Part shown: piece after piece, positions 8,845 to 16,659 of the stretch
Layout: each line of letters starts with the position of its first letter
Numbering within the stretch: the first letter of the stretch is position 1
Assembly: GCA_007121335.1 (NCBI GenBank)
Contig: SKLY01000194.1
Coordinates: 1 to 39,297, forward strand
Reading direction: 5' to 3'
DNA length: 39,297 bases
Origin: Saprospiraceae bacterium
Lineage (GTDB): Bacteria; Bacteroidota; Bacteroidia; Chitinophagales; Saprospiraceae
Position numbers and translations under genes: made by a program
Notes under the pieces: model-generated
Told to the model about the DNA's origin: nothing
Databases searched by the model: none
The model's input: the letters and a program-made list of their open reading frames with translations, nothing else

Positions 8845-10332
8845 ATGGAGAATCGGGACTTTGACAAGTGGATCAGAGAATCTGTCGAAAAGATGGAAGG
8901 CCACAGCCATGTCCCCCCTCAAGATTGGGCAAGTTTTGAGGACAAATTGGTTGAAACTGAAATTGCAGATGAGCAATTTGACCAAATCATCAAAGAGAAA
9001 TTAACCAATCAGAAACCGGCATACAATCCGGCGCACTGGATGGAGTATTTGTACAAGTCCAGTCTGTTTAAATTGCTCAAGGTAGATTTTTTGTACAACA
9101 AAATTTCGGAAGCTTTTATACTCACGCTCGCTCTTGCCCTTATTCTGCCGGCCAACAACTGGCAACTCCTGCGAGATTTTGATCATACCTCAGCTACTGC
9201 TGTTCGCTATTTAGATGGGGATAATCCTGAGCCACAAAGTGATAGATTTGTGACGGTGACTATGTCTCAGGCGTCTAATGGGAAAAGCGACATCCGGTCT
9301 TCAACCGAATCATCCGTTAAAGCCGGTAACATTGCGTTTGAGAGAACCAGTAGCAATTTAGAATCACCGACTAATCTACAGCGGTCTGATGCGGTTGCTC
9401 TTCTGGAGGTGAGATTTATTGAGCAATTACACCATAGAAGTTGGGACTATTCCTTGGCTCAATCATTTAACACATCGAAAATGCCTGCCGGAGAAGTTCA
9501 GCCCTTCACTTTAGATAAACTCCCACCTCCTGTAATTCCTTTAGCCGCTATTCAACCATCACTTGCGGTGGAAGATAGAACTTTCGAAGATTTGCGTAGT
9601 CACCCAATCGGTGACAATAATTTTTCCAATAGAAGTGGAGAGGGACTCAATTGGTTGTTGAGCACTTTTCTGGTAGCTGATATCAACACTATCCATACCC
9701 CTTATGATGAGATTTATCAAAAAGCCGGTTACGAACAAACCAAATTTGGAATGGGAGGAGGTTTGGGAGTTGGTCTGATGCGAAATGGTTGGGCAATTGA
9801 ATTGGGTTTGGTTTACTCCATGAAACAATACAACCCCAGAGAAATCCTCGAGGTTTTTCGCATTGGAAACGATATGGCCAACGCGGTGAGCTTGAAGAGT
9901 ATCGAATTGAATACCCTGAGCATCCCCCTAACCCTCAGATACGATCTATCGACAAAGGGTCGGTGGATTCCCTATATGAAAATGGGTATTGGTCTAAATC
10001 TGGCCACGCATGCGAATTATCACCGCGAAGAGTACATCCTGTCCCTTTCGGCTCCCATTCCTTCTGACGCCAACCTCAATTATTCGCAAGAGGCCAAGTT
10101 GGATAAGAAAAGGTTTACAGATGGGTTGTTTGAGGGTGGAAAATTTAGCGAAAACAGCTACCTGAGTGCCAATGGAGGTCTGGGGGTAGATTTTAGATTA
10201 AGCCCGGATTGGAGAATTTTTGCCCAGGGAAGCTACCAGTATAACTTTTTAGAGCAAAAACTGGGGCCCAATAACGATCACATCAATACCATAACCCTGC
10301 AAATGGGCGTGAGGCATCAGATCCGACATTGA
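8845..10332 (+). CDS. Putative trans-envelope sigma regulator: N-terminal cytoplasmic region, one membrane helix, C-terminal outer-membrane beta-barrel
   Basis: A 495-residue protein coupled to the sigma gene. Residues 1-87 are charged and lack a signal peptide. They contain two similar units, VPPQDWASFEDKL (23-35) and YNPAHWMEYLYKS (60-72), sharing P-x-x-W. A hydrophobic segment (about 89-104, FILTLALALILPA) fits one inner-membrane helix. Residues 105-270 are Ser/Thr/Pro-rich and low in order, as for a periplasmic linker. Residues about 298-495 look like an outer-membrane beta-barrel of the PorT-like / OMP_b-brl type, with GMGGGLGVGLMRNGWAIELGL, SIPLTLRYDL, YMKMGIGLNLA and NGGLGVDFRLSPDWRIFAQG. 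The order suggests an anti-sigma-like protein that reads the outer membrane directly. That function is inferred from gene order and topology. No described anti-sigma domain is recognised with certainty. Confidence 0.72.
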   Translation: MENRDFDKWIRESVEKMEGHSHVPPQDWASFEDKLVETEIADEQFDQIIKEKLTNQKPAYNPAHWMEYLYKSSLFKLLKVDFLYNKISEAFILTLALALILPANNWQLLRDFDHTSATAVRYLDGDNPEPQSDRFVTVTMSQASNGKSDIRSSTESSVKAGNIAFERTSSNLESPTNLQRSDAVALLEVRFIEQLHHRSWDYSLAQSFNTSKMPAGEVQPFTLDKLPPPVIPLAAIQPSLAVEDRTFEDLRSHPIGDNNFSNRSGEGLNWLLSTFLVADINTIHTPYDEIYQKAGYEQTKFGMGGGLGVGLMRNGWAIELGLVYSMKQYNPREILEVFRIGNDMANAVSLKSIELNTLSIPLTLRYDLSTKGRWIPYMKMGIGLNLATHANYHREEYILSLSAPIPSDANLNYSQEAKLDKKRFTDGLFEGGKFSENSYLSANGGLGVDFRLSPDWRIFAQGSYQYNFLEQKLGPNNDHINTITLQMGVRHQIRH

Positions 10333-10464
10333 GCCGATTCTGAAAAATTGAAAGGCAGCTGTTTTCCATAGGATTTTTTAAATCTGGTCCTGGATTTGTT
10401 TTGCTGGAACTATGAGGGTATTTGATTAAAAGATATTAGTTCCCTATCAGGACAGCAGAAATCA

Positions 10465-10860
10465 TTACTTTAACGCTGCGGCTACATCATCAGCCAACTT
10501 TCGCATTTGAGGTTCTGAGAGGGTGACAGGCCCCCTGGCAAAGTTCATGTCATTTACTTCATTGATTGGGATCAGGTGGATGTGTACATGAGGCACTTCC
10601 AGGCCAACGACAGAAATACCAATGCGCTCACAATCCACAACAGACTCAATTGCCCGCGCTACCCTTTTAGAAAACAACATCAATTCGCTGAGTTCTTTAT
10701 CTGTTAAATCCAGGATATAATCTGTTTCCTTCTTTGGAATTACGAGAGTATGTCCGGGGGCCAGCGGCCTGATATCGAGGAAAGCGAGGTGTTTATCATC
10801 TTCAGCAATTTTGTAGGCCGGGATATCACCTTCTATGATTTTTGTGAAAATGGTAGCCAT
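10465..10860 (-). CDS. HIT-family (histidine triad) nucleotide-binding hydrolase, Hint-like
   Basis: A 131-residue cytoplasmic enzyme. HIT proteins of the Hint branch cleave purine nucleoside phosphoramidates and acyl-AMP. The signature H91-V-H93-I-H95 in VPHVHIHLIP is complete, and the N-terminus ATIFTKIIEGDIPAYKI with FLDIRPLAPGHTLVIPK is typical of the family. It lies 21 bp after greA on the same strand, so the two are probably co-transcribed, a common Bacteroidota pairing. The 132-bp gap to the convergent beta-barrel gene holds no clear terminator. Confidence 0.93.
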   Translation of the reverse strand: MATIFTKIIEGDIPAYKIAEDDKHLAFLDIRPLAPGHTLVIPKKETDYILDLTDKELSELMLFSKRVARAIESVVDCERIGISVVGLEVPHVHIHLIPINEVNDMNFARGPVTLSEPQMRKLADDVAAALK

Positions 10861-10881
10861 AGTACGAAAGGTTTATAATGA

Positions 10882-11355
10882 TTAGTCGATAGAGATGTCT
10901 AATATTTCAAACTCAATCACGCCGGCGGGAGTTTTCACTTCAGCAACTTCCCCTTTTTTCTTCCCCAGTATGCCTTCACCGATTGGGGAGGTAACGGAGA
11001 TTTTACCTGCTTTGAGGTCAGCTTCAGATTCCGAGACTAACTTGTAGGTGACTACTTTACCGGATTTACGGTTTTTCATCTTGACATTGGTGAGCAGGAC
11101 TACTTTAGATGTATCGATTTGGGTCTCATCCAGGATTTTGGCATTCATGAGAATTTTCTCCATTTCATTGATCTTCATCTCGAGCATACCCTGCGCATCT
11201 TTTGCTGCATCGTATTCAGCATTTTCAGAAAGATCACCTTTCTCCCTGGCCTCAGCAATTGCTTTGGCGATTTTACCCCTTTCGGTGGTTTTCAATTCGT
11301 CAAGTTCACTGCGTAGTTTATCATATCCTTCCTGGGTGAGATAAGTACTTTTCAT
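10882..11355 (-). CDS. greA: Transcription elongation factor GreA
   Basis: GreA rescues backtracked RNA polymerase by stimulating transcript cleavage in the secondary channel. The 157-residue length is standard. The N-terminal coiled coil (about residues 1-75) contains the acidic tip in REKGDLSENAEYDAAKD, whose Asp and Glu residues hold the catalytic Mg. The C-terminal FKBP-like domain ends with SPIGEGILGKKKGEVAEV and VIEFEILDI. It is the first gene of the greA-HIT unit. About 65-130 bp upstream is a pair of hairpins and a perfect -7 box, so expression may depend on a structured leader or on readthrough from the PorV-like gene. Confidence 0.96.
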   Translation of the reverse strand: MKSTYLTQEGYDKLRSELDELKTTERGKIAKAIAEAREKGDLSENAEYDAAKDAQGMLEMKINEMEKILMNAKILDETQIDTSKVVLLTNVKMKNRKSGKVVTYKLVSESEADLKAGKISVTSPIGEGILGKKKGEVAEVKTPAGVIEFEILDISID

Positions 11356-11420
11356 TTCGAGAAAACTTTTTGTTAGTAACTAAAATCTATGACAACAGGT
11401 AACTACCCTATATACGAAAA

Positions 11421-11455
11421 GTTGAGAACCCGAGGCAGAACCTCGAACTCTCAAC
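11421..11455 (-). terminator. Long hairpin followed by UUUU between the PorV-like gene and greA
   Basis: On the minus-strand RNA the arms GUUGAGA/UCUCAAC and UUCGAGG/CCUCGGG form a stem of about 15 pairs with loop UUCUG, followed by UUUUCG. Three positions are G-U pairs in the minus-strand RNA but A-C mismatches on the plus strand, so the structure belongs to the minus-strand transcript. It can terminate the receptor/cargo/PorV-like unit. Because a -7 box lies just before it, it could instead cap the greA mRNA. Confidence 0.65.
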
Positions 11456-11460
11456 CGGCG

Positions 11461-11482
11461 CCCAAAGATACAAAACTTTGGG
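11461..11482 (-). repeat. Short inverted repeat containing a perfect -7 box
   Basis: CCCAAAG and CTTTGGG form a 7-bp perfect stem with an 8-nt loop. The right half in the minus direction also forms TATCTTTG (11463-11470), a perfect -7 box. It lies between the stop of the PorV-like gene and the longer hairpin. Confidence 0.5.
11463..11470 (-). promoter_or_regulatory. greA: Perfect TAnnTTTG -7 box (TATCTTTG), candidate greA promoter
   Basis: A start near 11456 would put the 35-nt hairpin at the extreme 5' end of the greA mRNA, about 100 nt before the ATG at 11355. The match may be partly incidental, since it shares bases with a 7-bp stem. Confidence 0.4.
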
Positions 11483-11508
11483 AATCTATGATTTACAAGT
11501 ATTTTGTG

Positions 11509-12573
11509 TTAGAAGTTGAAACCTACACTTATATTGTGCGTACCATTAAAGGGATTGGAATCCCTAAAAGCGTAGTCAATGACCAGTCCGGTGTTTTCAT
11601 CCTCACCCCAATTGAGCAAAAACGAGACACCTGCTGCAATACCGGTGTAAACACCTTTATCCTCAAGCGCAGACCCGGCACCCATTTCATACTTATAACC
11701 TCCTCTGATCATAATCATTTCTGCAAAAGAATATTCAATTCCTGCACCAAGATCATCTCTTGAGAACGAGTGTGCCGTAAAGTTGGCTACAGGCGTAATG
11801 CGATGTCGATCTCCAAAACCCAAAAGCAGGTCGTAACTCACTCCAATGTGAAGCAAGGAGGGAAGTTCATAAGTCGCAGAGCGCTGGTTGAATCTAAGCT
11901 CAAACCTAAAATCGTCTTCGGGGTTGGGGGCACGAAAACTAAGTCCCTCTCCCCTAAACTGCATAGGAGATCCCACATTCCTAAGCGCAATGCCAAACTT
12001 AAAGTTATCCTGAGGTCCGGTTACATATTGAATACCGGCGTCAAATGCTATACCAAAGGCTGAAACATCTGTGATAGACTGGTTAACCCCTCTGACAAGA
12101 AATCCAACTGAAATATTATTATCAAACATGTGAGAGTAACCCAGTCCAAGATTGAAGTAAGTAGGTGAGAAAGTCGCACCGGTACCTTCCGGTTGGTTGG
12201 TTGTCGTCACATCGAGATCACCGAAATCCACCGTCATAAGGGATATTCCAAGTGCTCCATGGTCCCCCATTTGGAGAGACAATCCCAGTGCATTCATGTT
12301 AATATCCGCAGGATGTAAATAGCTGGCGTGACCAAACATAGCCTGCGAGCCTGGAATACGTCCAATCCCAGCAGGATTAATTCTCATCGCCTCTACACCA
12401 CCAACCATGGAGGCAGTCATACTGTGAAGCCCGGCAGAACGAGCCCAGGGATTCATTAGCAATTCAGTTGCACCTGCCTCACCCTGTCGATCCGGATTAC
12501 CTGCAAACAAGGTGACTCCACCAAACATTAGAATGATAGAGGTATAAAATAAAGATTGTACAAGTTTTTTCAT
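11509..12573 (-). CDS. PorV/PorQ-family outer-membrane beta-barrel protein
   Basis: A 354-residue outer-membrane protein. The signal peptide is MKKLVQSLFYTSIILMFGG with cleavage near LFA-GNPD. The N-terminal part has LLMNPWARSAGLHSM and AMRINPAGIGRIPGSQ, the layout by which PorV/PorQ (UPF0164-like) proteins are recognised: a Gly/Ala-rich segment, then a conserved NPAG. Amphipathic strands follow and it ends in NISVGFNF with the C-terminal Phe of outer-membrane barrels. In T9SS, PorV collects cargo at the SprA translocon and shuttles it to the PorU sortase. This gene is 77 bp downstream of a giant T9SS-type cargo gene, so a dedicated shuttle is a plausible job, by inference. It is probably a paralogue rather than the core PorV. 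Confidence 0.8.
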   Translation of the reverse strand: MKKLVQSLFYTSIILMFGGVTLFAGNPDRQGEAGATELLMNPWARSAGLHSMTASMVGGVEAMRINPAGIGRIPGSQAMFGHASYLHPADINMNALGLSLQMGDHGALGISLMTVDFGDLDVTTTNQPEGTGATFSPTYFNLGLGYSHMFDNNISVGFLVRGVNQSITDVSAFGIAFDAGIQYVTGPQDNFKFGIALRNVGSPMQFRGEGLSFRAPNPEDDFRFELRFNQRSATYELPSLLHIGVSYDLLLGFGDRHRITPVANFTAHSFSRDDLGAGIEYSFAEMIMIRGGYKYEMGAGSALEDKGVYTGIAAGVSFLLNWGEDENTGLVIDYAFRDSNPFNGTHNISVGFNF

Positions 12574-12602
12574 TCAATTTGAGTATTAAAAGTTTGGAAA
12601 TG

Positions 12603-12630
12603 TCCGGCCGACCCGATCAAGTCGGCCGGA
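12603..12630 (-). terminator. 10-bp perfect GC-rich hairpin between the giant cargo gene and the PorV-like gene
   Basis: TCCGGCCGAC pairs with GTCGGCCGGA around an 8-nt loop. It lies 20 nt after the stop of the cargo gene and 29 nt before the PorV-like ATG. No strong U-run follows on the minus strand (ACATTTCC), so partial termination or mRNA 3'-end stabilisation is more likely than full termination. Confidence 0.6.
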
Positions 12631-12650
12631 ATTATTTCTTTCCGCATTTT

Positions 12651-15600
12651 TTACAAGCCGGACGGGTCAAATTGTCTGGCAACACCAAACCACTTGAGTA
12701 CCCTTTCACCCAATCCGGGTGCTTCGACGTGTATCAAATAAACCCCACTCGCAATGGGAACACCTCTGTGATTCCTCAAGTCCCAATCTAAACCGGAACT
12801 CGGAAGTCTCCCCTTGGTGGGAGGTTGGCTGTTCAGTACAGGATCACCTCCCCTGCTGACATTTCGCTCGTATCTTCTAATAAATTTACCGTCAAGGGTA
12901 TAAATCGTCACGGTAGCCCTGTCAGGCAGATTTGTGATTTTAACCCTGTTGTCAAACTGGGTCTCTTCGTATGCAGAGAAGGCGTAGTACGGATTTGGAA
13001 CGACTTTAATTTGATCCAATGCGTTATCAAACTCCTCTTCCAACAGGTTGTCGGCTTGCATTCCTTCAATTTCAAAGAAGTACCTATTGTAGGCCTTATC
13101 GCCACCTTCTTCGCGCTCACCAACCTCATAGGGTTTGGTTACCCTAAGTTGAACGATTGCATCATTTGGGATCAAACCCTCTTCATAAGACAGCAATCCG
13201 GACGCAAGGGGCATACCTGCCCAGGTTACTCTCTGTAATACCTGAGGCTTTTTAATAGCATTGGGCAGAGGACCTGCAAGTATGTCCCTCAATTCCTGGC
13301 AACCGTCATACTCCTGATTGGTAATGTAAACAAAATGCTGGCCACCCACTATCAAATCAGCAAAACCGGGCAAATTACCGATAGTAAAGTCAATAGATGG
13401 ATTCCAGATGCGATCATCACCTATCAGAAAGCTCGGGTCGAGATCCGATACAACTCCATTCGGGTTATCAGGGCTATAAATTGTGTTTTCTGCAAAAAAC
13501 AGGTTGAGTCTTGTACCGGTTTCCACATCAACGACGTAACCGGGGAACCACGCTAAACCGGGATCTGCATCGGGATCATTCATTGGGAGTCCATCGGGAC
13601 CTGCTTCAATGGAGGCTGCCGGTCTGTCAAGCAGATCAAACATAGAACGACCTCTCCAATTAAGTCCGGTTGCATCGTATTCGGGGCTGGCAGCTTCAAC
13701 CACCATAACGCGACTCCACTTACTTCTATCTGAAGTAAATACAATATCCACATTGTTAACTCTGCTGATTCCACCGGTTGCACCTACACATGCACCAACA
13801 TTTTGACTATTAACCCATGCGGCGGTTATCATTGGCAGGTTGCCAGGCCTGTAATCAAACATGCAGTAAGGGTAAAACCCGGACTCATTGTTATTAACAA
13901 AGGATCTATTCGGGTCCAATTCAGTATCATCTGAATCTGGACCTGTCTTTAGATAATCAAGAATATCAGGCGTACCATCCGGCGGAGAAACAGCATCGGG
14001 CACAAAGCCCAACCATTGAGCGCCAAATGGATCATCATAGACAATTTGGCCACCCAGGAAACCATTGTCGGGCACACCAAACGGATCCTGCCCCGGGAGT
14101 AGTTCCTGACCAATGGTAACTGAGAAACCAAATTTACCGACCAGGTTTTCATTCAGTATATCGATTGAAGACTCGGAGCGTGCCCTTTCGCCGGTACCCA
14201 GGTGTACAACTTCCCATCTTGCACCGGCTGCAAGCTCATCGGTGTCGGGTTCATCGTCAAAGAATCTCAATTCGTATTGGCCATCTACCACATCAAGTGG
14301 ATTGTAAATGGCAATATCAATTGGTCCGCCACCGGGAGCATATCGCAACTCTCCATCAAATGTCCCTTCAACAATAGACTCACGAATGCCCTCTTCCAAC
14401 TGAAGGAAGTTTCGACCTGTTCCACTACCCTCAAGTCTCGTAATCGGCACTCCATCACCGTAATCAGCATTCAGGTTTTTGTAAACCGTAGGTCTGGGAG
14501 TTACCGTATAGACCCGGACATTTCCACTACCTTCCAGGTATGTTTGCTCCTGGCCAACTCCCGTAGTGAAATCAAGGGAGTCGTAGTTATTAAATCCGTA
14601 GGCAACGGCAGCAAAATAGTACTTTTTGTGATTAATTAAATCCCGGTCGCCATCCGCAAATAAATCTTCAGTTACTCTAAAGCTATGCCGAATACCCTCA
14701 TTGCTTCCCCTCACCATTTGCTTTGGAACCAAAATCGATTGGCCGCTATTGGGGTCATCAACAGGCTCCCAATTGTAAAGCGTCGAAACCTCATTTCTCA
14801 CATCGGCCTGAAAAACCAATCTGGCTCTGGACGGGTCTTCAAAACTTTCGCGAATGGCTTCTACTGTTCCATCGCGCAATTGAAACACCTGGTAGCCTTC
14901 AAAAACATACATGGAATCCGGTTCACCATCGGGAATTCTAAGACCTTTTTCTTCGTACTGCAAAAATGCATTGTTGGAAGTCAGGGTGTCATTTGAAAGT
15001 GCAAAAATAATCTCCCTGTCCAACTCAATTGGAAACATATCCGGTGCATCAGGACCATCCGGAAAGTCAAAGCAATTGTCAAACAGTGCCTGTGCTGTTC
15101 TATCGGCATTGAAAAGACGCGTAAGATCAGGACATGGATGTGGGATGTCTGGAACCCAAACAACCCCAATTATCAACTCATTGATCGCACCGGGAATGAG
15201 GCGGAAGGGACCGGAAGCCTGAAGTGTCCTTCTATCACCCTGCTGAAGCCCGGCAGTACACATTGACCATCCCATTTCATCATCCGGTGGATCAGGGAAT
15301 GCGTATTTTATTGGAGTACCACCAGTCCCTCTATAACCAGAACCCCCGGCGGTAAATGGCCTACCATCCCTCCACGAGCCGGTTAGGTAATTGTAAAACT
15401 CAGGTCCTGATTGAGGATCTGTCATTGCAGAAGGACCATCAAAACCACCTGGGTTGTTATAATAAACGAAGGAAGACAAGCCAATTTCTTCCCCAAACTC
15501 ATCAAGTGGTCCGCGGAAATAATCAGCACCAAGTGCGGGGATATTTCTGCAATAGGTTGGGATTGGTCCACCTCCTGATGGGCACTCGCAAGAATTGGGT

Positions 15601-16631
15601 ACACTTCCATCTATGGCATCTTCATTGTACACATACATCAAATCAAGCGCTGTATCAGATCCGATAAAATCATCAAAGGGACACCCTAAATCAGGGTCAA
15701 TCCACATCGCAAAGAACATACTGTCAATTACAACTCTTGAGCGGTTGATCAATTTATGCCTGTAGAAGGTCATGTTGTTGATTTCATCCTGGGTGGAGTA
15801 TGCAAATGCCTGTACCTGGACTTCCATACGAACAGGATCCGTATTTGTTCTGGTTTTGGTACCACCTGCATCGTTATAAATCCAGAAGAACATCTCGTCC
15901 GGGTCACGGGTATCGAAGCCCGGTTCACAACCTCTAATGTCAATTCTCGGATAATCTCCCTGACTAGGATCGTAAACAAAATTACCTTCATAATCGAAGT
16001 AATTTCCAAGTCCCTGATCATTGAATGGGAGTTCAAAATCATAGCGCTCATTGAAAAATGGATTTCCTAGAGCCGGCCAGTATTTTATATTATCCGGAAT
16101 CAAGTCCGGAGGAATATTCTCGCCCTGTTGTTCTATAAAAATCTCAATATTGCGCTTATGTTCATCAATATCTTCTCTGGTAACTTTAAAAAATCGGTCC
16201 CAATCCCGGCACCTCTCGGCACTGGTAGTACCATCTTCCGGTCTAAGAGGACCGGGCCACCAGTCATTATTCTGGGAGCTACGGTAACTTTGAGCTGCGA
16301 CTTTAAGGTTGCCCTCTTCATCGATACCTCCTACCCATACTGCACCCGCAAAGATGGAATTCACCTCAGGCTGTGGAGGGAGGACATTGGGTACCACATA
16401 GCGAGCCTCAGACAGGTTCCACCACATATCACCACCCGTCATCAACCGGGCTCTTACATTGTTTATGTTGAGGTCCACCTGAGCGGTCGCCTGTGCACAG
16501 TCGCCGCGGAGTTCAGCAGCTTGTTGCATTTGCCTCTGTCGCTCGCCTTCCAGTTCCGGTGGTATATAAGCCTCAAGGGATGTTATCGATCCCAAACTCA
16601 ATACAACTAGGGTCAATAATATTTTCTTCAT
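12651..16631 (-). CDS. Giant exported protein with T9SS-type C-terminal domain (1326 aa)
   Basis: Not a protein of known function. It has a signal peptide (MKKILLTLVVLSLGSITSLEA). Close behind comes a striking segment, NNVRARLMTGGDMWWNLSEA (about 58-76), followed by SIFAGAVWVGGIDEEGNLKV and DWWPGPL. The long middle is rich in Asp, Gly, Pro and aromatics, has several Cys, and contains YNWEPVDDP and YYFAAVAYGFNNYD, suggesting beta-rich extracellular modules. No catalytic motif is recognised. The last about 120 residues (VVPNPYYAF, ATVTIYTLDGKFIRRY, WDLRNHRGVPIASGVYLIHV) match the type A T9SS sorting domain, but with an extra tail ARQFDPSGL. It sits 28 bp after the TonB-dependent receptor gene and before the PorV-like gene, so a surface or secreted protein made with its own outer-membrane partners is the best inference. 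Confidence 0.8.
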   Translation of the reverse strand: MKKILLTLVVLSLGSITSLEAYIPPELEGERQRQMQQAAELRGDCAQATAQVDLNINNVRARLMTGGDMWWNLSEARYVVPNVLPPQPEVNSIFAGAVWVGGIDEEGNLKVAAQSYRSSQNNDWWPGPLRPEDGTTSAERCRDWDRFFKVTREDIDEHKRNIEIFIEQQGENIPPDLIPDNIKYWPALGNPFFNERYDFELPFNDQGLGNYFDYEGNFVYDPSQGDYPRIDIRGCEPGFDTRDPDEMFFWIYNDAGGTKTRTNTDPVRMEVQVQAFAYSTQDEINNMTFYRHKLINRSRVVIDSMFFAMWIDPDLGCPFDDFIGSDTALDLMYVYNEDAIDGSVPNSCECPSGGGPIPTYCRNIPALGADYFRGPLDEFGEEIGLSSFVYYNNPGGFDGPSAMTDPQSGPEFYNYLTGSWRDGRPFTAGGSGYRGTGGTPIKYAFPDPPDDEMGWSMCTAGLQQGDRRTLQASGPFRLIPGAINELIIGVVWVPDIPHPCPDLTRLFNADRTAQALFDNCFDFPDGPDAPDMFPIELDREIIFALSNDTLTSNNAFLQYEEKGLRIPDGEPDSMYVFEGYQVFQLRDGTVEAIRESFEDPSRARLVFQADVRNEVSTLYNWEPVDDPNSGQSILVPKQMVRGSNEGIRHSFRVTEDLFADGDRDLINHKKYYFAAVAYGFNNYDSLDFTTGVGQEQTYLEGSGNVRVYTVTPRPTVYKNLNADYGDGVPITRLEGSGTGRNFLQLEEGIRESIVEGTFDGELRYAPGGGPIDIAIYNPLDVVDGQYELRFFDDEPDTDELAAGARWEVVHLGTGERARSESSIDILNENLVGKFGFSVTIGQELLPGQDPFGVPDNGFLGGQIVYDDPFGAQWLGFVPDAVSPPDGTPDILDYLKTGPDSDDTELDPNRSFVNNNESGFYPYCMFDYRPGNLPMITAAWVNSQNVGACVGATGGISRVNNVDIVFTSDRSKWSRVMVVEAASPEYDATGLNWRGRSMFDLLDRPAASIEAGPDGLPMNDPDADPGLAWFPGYVVDVETGTRLNLFFAENTIYSPDNPNGVVSDLDPSFLIGDDRIWNPSIDFTIGNLPGFADLIVGGQHFVYITNQEYDGCQELRDILAGPLPNAIKKPQVLQRVTWAGMPLASGLLSYEEGLIPNDAIVQLRVTKPYEVGEREEGGDKAYNRYFFEIEGMQADNLLEEEFDNALDQIKVVPNPYYAFSAYEETQFDNRVKITNLPDRATVTIYTLDGKFIRRYERNVSRGGDPVLNSQPPTKGRLPSSGLDWDLRNHRGVPIASGVYLIHVEAPGLGERVLKWFGVARQFDPSGL

Positions 16632-16659
16632 GGTAAATGTATTGTAAATAATGGTTCAA

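Noticed and set aside
11421-11455. A tRNA-like T-arm (GAGTTCGAGG) near greA
   Set aside because: The flanking bases do not form the other tRNA arms or an acceptor stem; the sequence is explained by the long hairpin.
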